From: Thiohalocapsa sp963698775
Lineage (GTDB): Bacteria > Pseudomonadota > Gammaproteobacteria > Chromatiales > Chromatiaceae
Direction of reading: 5' to 3'
Assembly: GCA_963698775.1 (NCBI GenBank)
Contig: CAVOSE010000063.1
Span: 99,396 to 163,395 of the forward strand
Length of the DNA stretch: 64,000 nt
This document shows positions 54,302 to 63,134 of the stretch, one piece after another. Under the pieces are notes generated by a model, which had not been told where the DNA came from, did no database searches, and was given only the letters and a program-made list of their open reading frames with translations. The first letter of the stretch is position 1; each line of letters opens with the position of its first letter. A program made the translations under genes and the position numbers.

Positions 54302-55354
54302 CGGCGGCGGAGGCAGTCCCCGGACCAGCGGAGCGCCATCGCCCCCCGATCTGGAGGGTCTCGTCCGACAGGGACAGGATCGACTCAAACAGTTCCTGCC
54401 AAGCAGGCGGCCTCGGCGGCCTAATTGTTCCTACGATCGTCGCCATCGTCGGCGTGGGTGCCTGGACCGCCTACTACACGGTGCCGAGCGACTCGGTCGC
54501 CGTCGTGCAGCGTTTCGGTAAATATGTCGAGGACGTTCAGCCCGGGCTCCATTTCAAGCTGCCCCTGGGTATCGACACGGCGACCATCGTTCCCGTGAAG
54601 CGGCAATTGAAGCAGGAATTCGGGTTCACGACCCCAGGCGCAACCGATCCGTACCAAAGCCCCAGCGGCGGAGAACGAGAAACAAGGCTGGAAACGGAAA
54701 TGGTGACGGGTGACCTCAACGCCGCGCTGGTGGAATGGGTGGTGCAGTACCGCATCTCCGATCCCGCAAAGTTCCTGTTCGAGGTCCGGGAACCGAGTCA
54801 AACCCTGCGCTACGTTTCCGAATCCGTCATGCGCGAGGTCGTCGGCGACCGCACCGTGGACGAGGTGATCACCATCGGCCGCCAGGAGATCGAAACCGAG
54901 GCGCTGACCAAGATGCAGGAACTCTCCACCAAGTACGCCATGGGGATCAGCATCGACCAGGTGCAACTGAAGAACATCAATCCGCCCCAGCCGGTGCAGG
55001 AGTCGTTCAACGAGGTCAACCAGGCCCAGCAGGAGAAGGAGAAACTGATCAACGAGGCGCGGCGCGACTACAACAAGGTGATCCCGCTGGCCGAGGGCGA
55101 GAAGGATCAGCGCATCCGCGAGGCGGACGGCTACCGGCTCAAGCGGATCAACGAGGCGGAAGGCGATGTTGCCCGCTTCAGCGCCCTGTTGGCGGAATAC
55201 AGCAAGGCACCGGAGGTCACCCGCCGCCGCATCTACATCGAGACCCTGCAGGACGTCATGCCGCGCATACGCTCGAAGATCGTTATCGACGAGCAGACGC
55301 GCGGCGATCCTGCCATTGCTGAATCTGGATGCCCAGAACGAGGAGCGGCCATGA
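54282..55354 (+). CDS. hflK: HflK, modulator of FtsH protease (two frameshifts)
   Basis: SPFH/prohibitin-domain membrane protein of about 357 aa. The Gly-rich start (MPSKNTDGGGGSPRTSGAP, PPDLEGLVRQGQDRLKQFLP) lies in one frame; near 54405 it shifts into the frame with the transmembrane helix (LIVPTIVAIVGVGAWTAYYT), the SPFH domain (VVQRFGKYVEDVQPGLHFKLP) and the coiled coil. Near 55310 a second one-base shift separates DEQTRG from the proper ending ILPLLNLDAQNEERP, which stops in ATGA overlap with hflC. Forms a periplasm-facing complex with HflC around FtsH. Confidence 0.85.
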
Positions 55355-56343
55355 AAAAGTCAATCGCCATCTTGGCGGTCGTGGGCATCGGGATCTACGT
55401 CGCGGTCAGCTCGATCTATACGGTGAGCGAGGTCGAGCAGGTGATCATCACCCAGTTCGGCAAGCCGGTCGGTGAGCCCGTCACGTCCGCCGGTCTGAAG
55501 CTCAAGATGCCCTACATCCAGGACGTCAATCCCATCGACAAACGGGTGCTGGAGTGGGACGGCAATCCATCGGATATGCCGACCAAGGACAAGCTCTACA
55601 TCTCGGTCGACCTCTTCGCACGCTGGCGGATCACCGATCCCCTGCAGTACTTCCTGCGCCTGCGCGATGAGCGCAGCGCCCAGTCCCGCCTGGACGATAT
55701 CCTGGGCAGCGAGACCCGCAACGCGGTCGCCAAGCACGAGCTGATCGAGATCATCCGCACCACCAAGGATCGCGTGCCGCTGCGCGACACCCTCCTGACC
55801 GACGCGGAGCGGGACTTGGGGGCACTGGTGCCGATCCAGAAGGGACGCAACCTGGTCGAGCAGGAGATCTTCGCCGCAGCCGCCGAGAAGGTCCGGGTGT
55901 TCGGCATCGAGCTGCTCGACATCCGCTTCAAGCGGATCAACTACAACGAGAGCGTGCGCCCGAAGATCTACGACCGAATGATCAGCGAACGGCGGCAGAT
56001 CGCGGAGCGCTTCCTGTCGGAAGGCAACGGCGAGGCCGCCAGGATTCGCGGCAACCGCGTGCGAGACCTGAACAAGATCCAGTCCGAGGCCTACCGGCAG
56101 GTCGAGGAGATCCGTGGGGTGGCCGACGCCAAGGCCACCGAGATCTACGCCAGGGCCTACAACCAGAGCCCGGAAGCGGTGGCCTTCTATGAATTCACCC
56201 GGACCATGCAGGCCTACAAGGCCATCATCGAGGAGAACACGACCCTGGTCCTGTCCACGGACAGCGATCTGTTCAAATTTCTGAAAGGGATGAGCCCAGA
56301 TGGTTTCAACGTCCCGGTCCCGGAGAGAGCTGTCACGCAATGA
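55351..56343 (+). CDS. hflC: HflC, modulator of FtsH protease
   Basis: 330 aa, complete. N-terminal helix KKSIAILAVVGIGIYVAVSSI, then the SPFH domain (VEQVIITQFGKPVG, YISVDLFARWRITDP, RLDDILGSETRNAVAKHELIEIIRT) and coiled coil ending in a domain with YEFTRTMQAYKAIIEENTTLVLSTDSDLFKFL, as expected. GGAG precedes the ATG. A frameshift at the end of hflK joins the two genes in one reading frame, but the ribosome site and ATGA overlap show the original arrangement. Confidence 0.93.
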   Translation: MKKSIAILAVVGIGIYVAVSSIYTVSEVEQVIITQFGKPVGEPVTSAGLKLKMPYIQDVNPIDKRVLEWDGNPSDMPTKDKLYISVDLFARWRITDPLQYFLRLRDERSAQSRLDDILGSETRNAVAKHELIEIIRTTKDRVPLRDTLLTDAERDLGALVPIQKGRNLVEQEIFAAAAEKVRVFGIELLDIRFKRINYNESVRPKIYDRMISERRQIAERFLSEGNGEAARIRGNRVRDLNKIQSEAYRQVEEIRGVADAKATEIYARAYNQSPEAVAFYEFTRTMQAYKAIIEENTTLVLSTDSDLFKFLKGMSPDGFNVPVPERAVTQ

Positions 56344-56427
56344 TATCGGGCTATCCGAAACCCCATCAACCGAGGAAATCGAAATGAACGAACAAGACAA
56401 AACCGCGATGGCTGAATACGGCATCCC

Positions 56428-56603
56428 ATGCTGAACTTTCCGAACCCAAGCTGCAGCTTCGACGTATCGAAGAACCGCGTCGAATTCTGGGGATATGACA
56501 ACGTGATCGAGATTTCCTTCTTCGTGGGAGCGGACGCCCTCAAAGAAGCTATGCCCGGACATGGGTAACGCCGAAGCCGGATGTCTCAAAGCGTTCGATG
56601 CAG
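56428..56603 (+). pseudogene. DUF1488 family gene, frameshifted and cut by insertion
   Basis: LNFPNPSCSFDVSKNRVEFWGYDNVIEISFFVGADALKE is typical of the N-terminal half of DUF1488 proteins (given here as residues 2-40). The frame ends after PGHG at 56568; one base out it continues MGNAEAGCLKAFDAGN, matching the family, until the IS66-type element begins at 56604. The 3' half of the gene is not found on the far side. A 16-codon frame starting at 56384 overlaps it and may be another remnant. Confidence 0.7.
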
Positions 56604-56607
56604 GTAA

Positions 56608-58065
56608 CTACTCACCCCCTCCCGCGTAGAGCTCCCCGGACAGCGCCATCTGAATCGCGACCAGAGGATTGTATCCCCGGTAGGCCATGGTCTGGAGATA
56701 GCTGGAGATGCGGCAATAGGCTTCGGCGTACTGACGAGTGCGGAAGCATCCCGACACCTTTTGCTTGACCTTGCTCATGCGCAAGTCACGCTCGGCGCGG
56801 TTGTTGGTAAAGGCCACCTCGGGACGTTTGGCGAACAACAGCACTGCCGCCTGGTAGCGCTCGAAGCGTTCCCAGAGGTTATGCGCATCGGACTTTGCCA
56901 GGCGTCCGCGTTTTCCATCCTGGCGCGGCGGGATGGGTGGCAGCTCCTTCGCCCCACGGGCGAGGATGACGCGATAGCGCTTTTCCAGCTTCAGGTAGTC
57001 GTCCTGCGAGAGGCACTTGTGCGGGCTGTTGACCACCTGTTTGCGGGTCTCCAGTAGCAGGCGCTTCATGCTCGCCGCCCAGCGATAGCCATTGGCCTCG
57101 ATGACAAAGGTCAGCTCGCGCAACAGATGCGAGCCGCAGAGCCCATGACCGCAGTGCTCATAGGACAGGTAGGAGGCCCAACAGTCGTGGATGATGACGC
57201 CGCCATAGCGGGGAATGATATTGATCGCCTCGATCGCCTCGAGCCCGCGCTTGGGATGGAGGAACTTCAGCGTGATCTCGCCACTGGCATAGACGTGGAT
57301 CCAATGGTTGGTGCGATCGACCCGTAAGGAGGTCTCATCGACGTGGCAGGTCGGCTGCTTGAGGAGTGCGTCGATGGCCTCCTGCTCCCAACGCTCAAGG
57401 GCGCGGTGCAGCTGCAACACATAGCCCAGCAGTGTTGCTTCTGAGAGCAGTTGCTCGATCAGGGTGTTGAGCAGCTGTTGCACGCGCTTGAGCGAGACCA
57501 TCTGCGCCACCAGCAGGTTGAGCACAAAGGCACGGATACCCAGCCCGTATTGCAGCGGGCCGGCCAGGCGGGATGGAAAAGACGCCTTGCTCCGAGCGCC
57601 GCAGCGCGGGCAGTCCTTGATCTCGGCATCGACGTGCTCGACGACCTTCTCGAAGACGATGTCGATGACGGTGCGCCGCTCATGGCCTTGGCAGGGAGTC
57701 TGGCTTAAATCCTCGTCGCAGTGCTCACAGTGCTCGAGTGGGATGCTGGTGACGGTCTCGATCGTGCGGGTGTTGTCGCTGCGGTTGTGCGTGTGCTTGC
57801 GGCCTTTGGCCCGGGTGCGCCGCTCGGGGGTGGTCGGGTCCTCGCCGTCTTGACCCGTCTGTGATGGCGGCAACCCCGAGTTGCGGCTGGTCTTGGGGGT
57901 GGTCTTCTCCATGAACACCGCCATCAGCAGCTCGAAGAGCAGCAGCAGGGCCTCGAACAACGCGCGCAGCTCCGCACTCACCTCGCCCTTGGCGCAGTGC
58001 TGCTCGAAGCGCCCCTTCAGCGCGGTGAACTCCTCGCGCAGGGAGGCCTTGTTGACGCTGGCCAT
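56608..58065 (-). CDS. IS66 family transposase
   Basis: 485 aa, apparently intact. N-terminal helical region, a zinc-finger-like part (HCEHCDEDLS, CPRCGARS), the DDE catalytic core with Asp in CHVDETSLRV, Asp in VIIHDCWASY and Glu in FTNNRAERDLRM, and the C-terminal cap ending GELYAGGGE. The stop codon lies inside the terminal inverted repeat. Start ATG 58065 is 13 bases after the stop of the methylase gene. Confidence 0.93.
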   Translation of the reverse strand: MASVNKASLREEFTALKGRFEQHCAKGEVSAELRALFEALLLLFELLMAVFMEKTTPKTSRNSGLPPSQTGQDGEDPTTPERRTRAKGRKHTHNRSDNTRTIETVTSIPLEHCEHCDEDLSQTPCQGHERRTVIDIVFEKVVEHVDAEIKDCPRCGARSKASFPSRLAGPLQYGLGIRAFVLNLLVAQMVSLKRVQQLLNTLIEQLLSEATLLGYVLQLHRALERWEQEAIDALLKQPTCHVDETSLRVDRTNHWIHVYASGEITLKFLHPKRGLEAIEAINIIPRYGGVIIHDCWASYLSYEHCGHGLCGSHLLRELTFVIEANGYRWAASMKRLLLETRKQVVNSPHKCLSQDDYLKLEKRYRVILARGAKELPPIPPRQDGKRGRLAKSDAHNLWERFERYQAAVLLFAKRPEVAFTNNRAERDLRMSKVKQKVSGCFRTRQYAEAYCRISSYLQTMAYRGYNPLVAIQMALSGELYAGGGE

Positions 58066-58080
58066 CGCGATCGCCGGCGC

Positions 58081-58750
58081 TCAGGCGCGCTCGGCCTCCA
58101 CCGCCATCAGCCCGGCCAGGACCGCCAGGCGCTCGGGCGCGGGCATGGCGCGATAGCGCTGCGCCCAGCGCTCGGCCTTGCGCTTGATGCGCTGGCGGTC
58201 GGTGAAGTTCTTGCCCGCACAGCGCGCCCAGTGCACGCGCTCGGGGGTGAAGTTGAACCACAGCTTCTCGGTGCGCACGCCGGCCTGGTTCATGACCTGA
58301 AGCTCCAGGGCTCTGCCACTCGCTCAGCGCCTCGTCATAGAGCGCGGACGCATAGCCGGAGAGGATGACCGCACAGGGCAGGCCTTTGAGCAAGGCCAGC
58401 AGGTCGCGGTGCGCCTGCTCGGTGTAGTCGTAGCGGTAGCGCCGCGAGGAGGTCCGCACCGCGTGCAGATAGGGCGGATCGCTGTAGACGAGCTCGCGGC
58501 CGTTGAACGGGTAGTCGGCCAAGAACCGATGCGCGCACCCATGGATGCGCTCGACCGGGTAGTCACACTGAAACCGCTCCAGCACCCGCGCATTGCGCTC
58601 GATGCCGATATTGCGCAAGGCCGGGGGCTTGCGCTGCATGATCGCCCCACCGCCGAGATGGGTTTCAATGTAGGTGTCATGCGGCGGCATCAGCGCGATG
58701 ATCGCCTGACACAAACCCGAGGTCGCCTTGGAACCAAAGTAACTACCCAT
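58081..58750 (-). pseudogene. DNA adenine methylase (D12 class), passenger of the IS66 element, frameshifted
   Basis: About 222 aa. Motif I region is GSYFGSKATSGLCQAIIALMPPHDTYIETHLGGGAIMQRKP (residues 2-42), the catalytic motif is DPPYLHAV, and LPCAVILSGYASALYDEALSEW follows. An extra C at about 58313 breaks the frame; the other frame resumes LQVMNQAGVRTEKLWFNFTP and ends AERWAQRYRAMPAPERLAVL. All catalytic motifs lie before the break. Probably methylates adenine in a short site; it may protect or regulate the element. Confidence 0.8.
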
Positions 58751-58858
58751 CGCTGTCGGTCCGTCTCACTGTCTTGGACCAACAGCATAGGCAGTCGCCG
58801 CTATGCTGTCAAGCGACCGTTGCGCGGCCCAGAGGGATAGGAGGGGGCGAGTAGTTAC

Positions 58859-59199
58859 GACGGATCATCGAAATCCTCCGGAAAATCGCGCGTGATTGGA
58901 CCGAACCCCCAGCGGCAGGTTTCATCCCGTTCCACACCAACGCAAGGCGTCGGGTGACGGCCCGGCTCTATCTGGCAGCGTCGCTGGGGCCGATCAAGCA
59001 GCGCCACCGAACGCGGCATCCCACACCGGCCATGATGGCCATCGCCAGTGCTCCCCGGTAGTCCAATGCCATTAAGTTAGCGAGCAGTGGAAACGCTTTG
59101 TGGGAGCGGCTTCAAGCCGCGACTCGGCTCGCGCGCAGAGCGTCGCGGCTGGAAGCCGCTCCCACGGCTTAACTTAACGGCTTTGCCCGGTAGTCCACA
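58859..59199. repeat. Intergenic region with REP-like hairpin inside a 12-bp direct repeat
   Basis: 59099-59166 is a GTGGGAGCGGCTTC hairpin of the family also seen at 14982. It lies within TTAAGTTA / TAACTTAA inverted ends (59072 and 59170) and between two copies of CCCGGTAGTCCA (59054-59065 and 59186-59197), so the 120-bp unit looks inserted. 58859-59050 shows no recognisable gene. Confidence 0.65.
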
Positions 59200-60326
59200 T
59201 CACGCCATCTGGCTGATGGTCCTACGGAAGCGATTGAGCGCGATGGTGAAGAGCACCGCGCCGATCAGCGCGCAGTGTGAGGAACTGCGGCCAGACGACC
59301 GCAAGGCCGGCGCCGCGGAACAGGATGGCCTGACTGGCTGCGACGAAGTGGGTGGTGGGGGCGGCGAGCATCAGGTTCTGCACCAGCTCCGGCATGCTCT
59401 CGCGCGGGGTCGAGTTGCCCGAGAGCAGTTGCAGCGGCAGCAGGACCAGCACCGCGAGCATGCCGAACTGCGGCATCGAGCGCGCCAGCGTGGCCATGAA
59501 GATGGCCATTGATGTCGTGGCGAACAGATGCAGCCCGGCGGCGACCAGGAACAGGGCCAACGAGCCCGCGATCGGCACCCGCAGGATGCCCTGCACGACG
59601 AACACCAGCGCAATGGTCGCGGCCAACAGCACCACCAGACCCATCGACCAGACCTTCGACAGCATGATCTCGGCGGGCGTCACCGGCATGACCAGCAGGT
59701 GCTCGATGGTGCCGTGCTCGCGCTCGCGGATCAGTGCCGCGCCGGTCAGGATGATGGACAGCATGGTCACGTTGTTGATGATCTCCATCAGGGAGCCGAA
59801 CCAGGACTGCTCCAGGTTGGGATTGAAGCGTGCGCGCAGGGCCAGATCCACCGGCCATTCGGGACTGGCGCGGTAACGCTGGACGAATTCGTTGACTTCG
59901 CCCGACACCATCTGCTGGATATAGCCGCTGCCGGTGAAGGCCTGGCTCATGAGCGTGGCATCGACGTTGAGCTGTATCGCTGGCGAGCGCCCGGCCAGCA
60001 CATCGCGCTGGAAGTCCGGCGGAATGTCCAGCACGAAGGTGTAGTCCCCGGCATCCATGCCGGCATCGACTGCGGTCCAGCGGGATCATGGCCGGCGTAT
60101 TGAAACGCGGCGGGTAGAAGCTGGAGACGATGCGCGCCGACAGCGGCGAGGCGTCCTCGTCGACGATGGCGATCGGTGCGTTGTGCAGGCTCTCCGGCAT
60201 GGCGGTGGCCGCGACGTAGATGGACACGGTGAAGGTGTAGGCGATCAGCACCAGCATCATCGGATCGCGCACCAGACTCCACAGTTCCTTGATGCCCAGC
60301 CGGTAGATTGTCGCGGCATGCGACAT
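59200..60326 (-). pseudogene. yhhJ: YhhJ-type ABC-2 permease, two frameshifts
   Basis: About 374 aa when read across shifts near 60070 and 59270. Start ATG 60326 has AGGAG upstream; the first part (ATIYRLGIKELWSLVRDPMMLVLIAYTFTVSIYVAATAM) and the rest (YTFVLDIPPDFQRDVLAGRSP, VTMLSIILTGAALIREREHGTIEHLLVMPVTPAEIM) are collinear with E. coli YhhJ. The final 80 residues are repeated, in good frame, at 53619. Third gene of an hlyD-rbbA-yhhJ operon; such transporters are linked to export or ribosome-associated roles. Confidence 0.8.
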
Positions 60327-60328
60327 GC

Positions 60329-63064
60329 TCAGGTCTCCTGCTTCTTCAGCAGCAGGATCGCCAGGCCGAGGATCACCGGCACGGCCAGTGCCAGCGGCCA
60401 GAACGAGGGATCCAGGCCGACGAAGTCCAGCCCCTTGCTGAAGACGCCCCGGCTGATGGTCAGGAAGTGGGTGGCCGGGTAGACCTGGCCGATGAGATGC
60501 GCCCACACCTTCGAGCGAGGACACCGGGTTGAGCAGGCCGGCGAACTGCACGCAAGGGATGATGGTGCCGATCATGGTCACGAACATGGCGGCGATCTGG
60601 CTGCGGGTGAAGGTCGAGGCGAGCAGGCCAAAGCCGGTGGAGCAGATGACGAAGAGCAGCGCCGCCGCCGTCAGTGCCAGCAAGCTGCCCTTGATCGGCA
60701 CGCCGAAGACGGTGACGGCGAGCAGCGGTCATCAGAGCGAAGTTGAGCATCGCCAGCACAATGTAGGGCAACTGCTTGCCGAGCAGGAATTCGCTGCGCG
60801 TGACCGGCGTGACGTAGAGGTTGATGATCGAGCCCAGTTCCTTCTCGCGCACCACCGACAGCGCGGTCAGCATCGCCGGGATCATCATGCAGCAGCATCG
60901 GGATGACCGCCGGCACCATCGCCGGCAGGCTCCTGACGTCGGGGTTGTAGCGGTAGCGGGTTTCGATCGTTGCCGAGCCGGCTGCTGCGTCCTGCCCAGC
61001 CGGTGCTTCGCCAGGTCTTGCAGCCAGATCTGGTGCATGCCCTGCACGTAGCCGCGCACGGTCTCGGCGCGCACCGGCATGGCGCCGTCGACCCAGGCGC
61101 CGATCTGCACCTGATGCCCGCGCGCCATGTCGCGGGCGAAGCCGGGCGGGATCTCGATGGCCAGCGCGAGCTCGCCAGCGCGCATGCGCTGATCCAGGTC
61201 CGCGTCGTCGGTGATCGGCGCATGTTCGATGAAGTAGCGCGAGCCCGCCAGGTTCAGCGCATAGTTCCGGCTCAACCCGGTCTGGTCCCGGTCGAGCACG
61301 GCGTAGGTGAGGTCCTCCACATCCAGGCTGATCCCGTAGCCGAAGACGAACATCAGGATCGCCGTACCCAGCAGCGCCATGGTGGCGCGCATCGGGTCGC
61401 GCTGCAGTTCGAGCGTCTCGCGCAGGCTGTAGCTCCAGGCGCGGCCCAGGCTGAAGGGGAATCGGCGCTCGCGGCGGCAGCGCTGGGCATCGACGACGGG
61501 CGGCGGCGCGCGCGTCCGCGGGCGCGTCGCGCGCAGACGCGCCGGCATCTTCCAGGTAGCCGATAAAGGCCTTCTTCAAGCGTGTCGACGCCGCGTTGAT
61601 CCACCAACTCGGCGGGGACACCGGTAACCAGCACGCGCCCGGCGTGCATCAGCGCGATGCGGTCGCAACGCCCGGCCTCGTTCATGAAGTGGGTGGAGAT
61701 GAAGATCGTGACCTGGTCATTGCGCGCCAGATCGATCATCAGTTGCCAGAGGCTGTCGCGCGCGATGGGGTCCACGCCGGAGGTCGGCTCGTCCAGGATC
61801 AGCAGTTCCGGTCGATGCACCATGGCCACCGCCAGCGACAGGCGCTGGCGGATACCCAGCGGCAGCCGGTCGGGCAGTGCGTCGACCGACGCCTCCAGGC
61901 CGAAGCGTGCACCATCTCCGCCACCCGCGCCGGGATAGTGGCCTCCGGCAGTTGGAACAGCCGCGCGTGCAGCACCAGGTTCTGGCGCACCGTCAGCTCC
62001 GACATACAGCGAGAAGCTCTGCGACATGTAGCCCACGCGCCGGCGCGTGGCGATGTCCTTGGGCGTCGACCAGGGCGCCGAACAGCGATGCACGCGCCCT
62101 CGCTCGCCGGCAGCAGGCCGGTCAGCATCTTCATGGTGGTGGACTTGCCGCAGCCGTTGGAGCCGAGGAAGCCGAAGATCTCGCCCCGGCGGATGGCAAG
62201 ATTGACATGATCGACCGCGGTGAAGTCACCGAAGCGCTTGGTCAAGTCCTTGGCCTCGATGGCGATCTCGGTCTCGTCTCCAGCGACCAGCGGTGGGATG
62301 CTGACCGCCTGGTGGCCCTGCTGCAGCGCCTCGGGCAGCAGTGCGATGAAGGCGGCTTCGAGCGATGTCGGTCCCGGTGCGCGCCAGCAGTTCGGCCGGC
62401 GTGCCGGTGGCCAGCACGCGGCCTGCGTCCATCGCCACCAGCCAGTCGAAGCCTTGTGCCTCGTCCATGTAGGCGGTGGCGACGATCACGCTCATGTCCG
62501 GGGCGCTCGCGCGCGGATGCGTGCGATCAGGTCCCAGAACTGCGGCGCGGGCGAGCGGGTCGACACCGGTGGTCGGCTCGTCCAGGATCAAGCAGGTCCG
62601 GGTCGTGGATCAGCGCGCAGCACAGGCCGAGCTTCTGCTTCATGCCGCCGGAGAGCTTGCCGGCCGGACGCGCCAGGAACGGAGTCAGGCCGGTGTCGCG
62701 GGTCAGCTCGTCGATGCGGCGGCGGCGCTCGGCGGCCTGGTGGCCGAACAGGCGGCCGAAGAACTGCAGGTTCTCCTCCACCGACAGGGTCGGATAGAGG
62801 TTCTTGCCCAGGCCCTGGGGCATGTAGGCAATATGCGGACAGACCGCGACGGCGATGACGGCGGCTGCCCATGTCACCGCCCAGGGCCTGCACGCTGCCC
62901 TGCTGCACGGCCCGCGCCCCGGCGAGCAGCGCCAGCAGGCTCGACTTGCCCACGCCGTCCGGGCCGAGCAGTCCGACCATGCGCCCGGCTGGGATGTCGA
63001 GCGTGATGTCGTCCAGCGCCACGACCTTGCCGTAGCGCAGACTGACGTCGACCAGACTGGCCAC
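60329..63064 (-). pseudogene. rbbA: RbbA-type fused double ABC ATPase-permease, many frameshifts
   Basis: About 911 residues of RbbA recovered from several frames. First ATPase: VALDDITLDIPAGRMVGLLG, Walker A GPDGVGKSS, signature KLSGGMKQKLGL, LDEPTTGVDPLAR. Second ATPase: DLTKRFGDFTAVDHVNLAI-like start, Walker A GSNGCGKSTT, ILDEPTSGVDPIARDSLW. C-terminal permease: RDPMRATMALLGTAILMFVFGYGISLDVEDL, RAETVRGYVQGMHQIWLQDL, ending LKKQET and TGA two bases before yhhJ. At least eight single-base shifts occur (e.g. near 62860, 62590, 62360, 62090, 60900, 60728, 60520). Gene order and total length are normal, so either very recent decay or poor consensus. Confidence 0.8.
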
Positions 63065-63134
63065 CGGTGCGGGCGCATCCCGTCCTGGTGGATCGATCAG
63101 GGCGGCGGGCGGCGACTAGTGCTCAATCGGGTGC

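Larger units (their letters stand above)
56604..58858. mobile_element. IS66-family element carrying an adenine methylase
   Basis: 2255 bp bounded by inverted repeats GTAACTACTC-A-CCCCCTCC at 56604 and its complement (GGGGGCGAGTAGTTAC) ending 58858. It holds a single transposase gene (no tnpA/tnpB, as in the ISBst12 subgroup) and, upstream of it in the same direction, a DNA adenine methylase gene. The flanks show no 8-bp target duplication (CGATGCAG versus GACGGATC) and do not form one gene. Confidence 0.88.

Noticed and set aside
54454..56343. Genuine HflK-HflC fusion protein
   Set aside because: The normal HflK ending and the hflC ribosome site with ATGA overlap are still present one base out of frame, so a frameshift explains it better.
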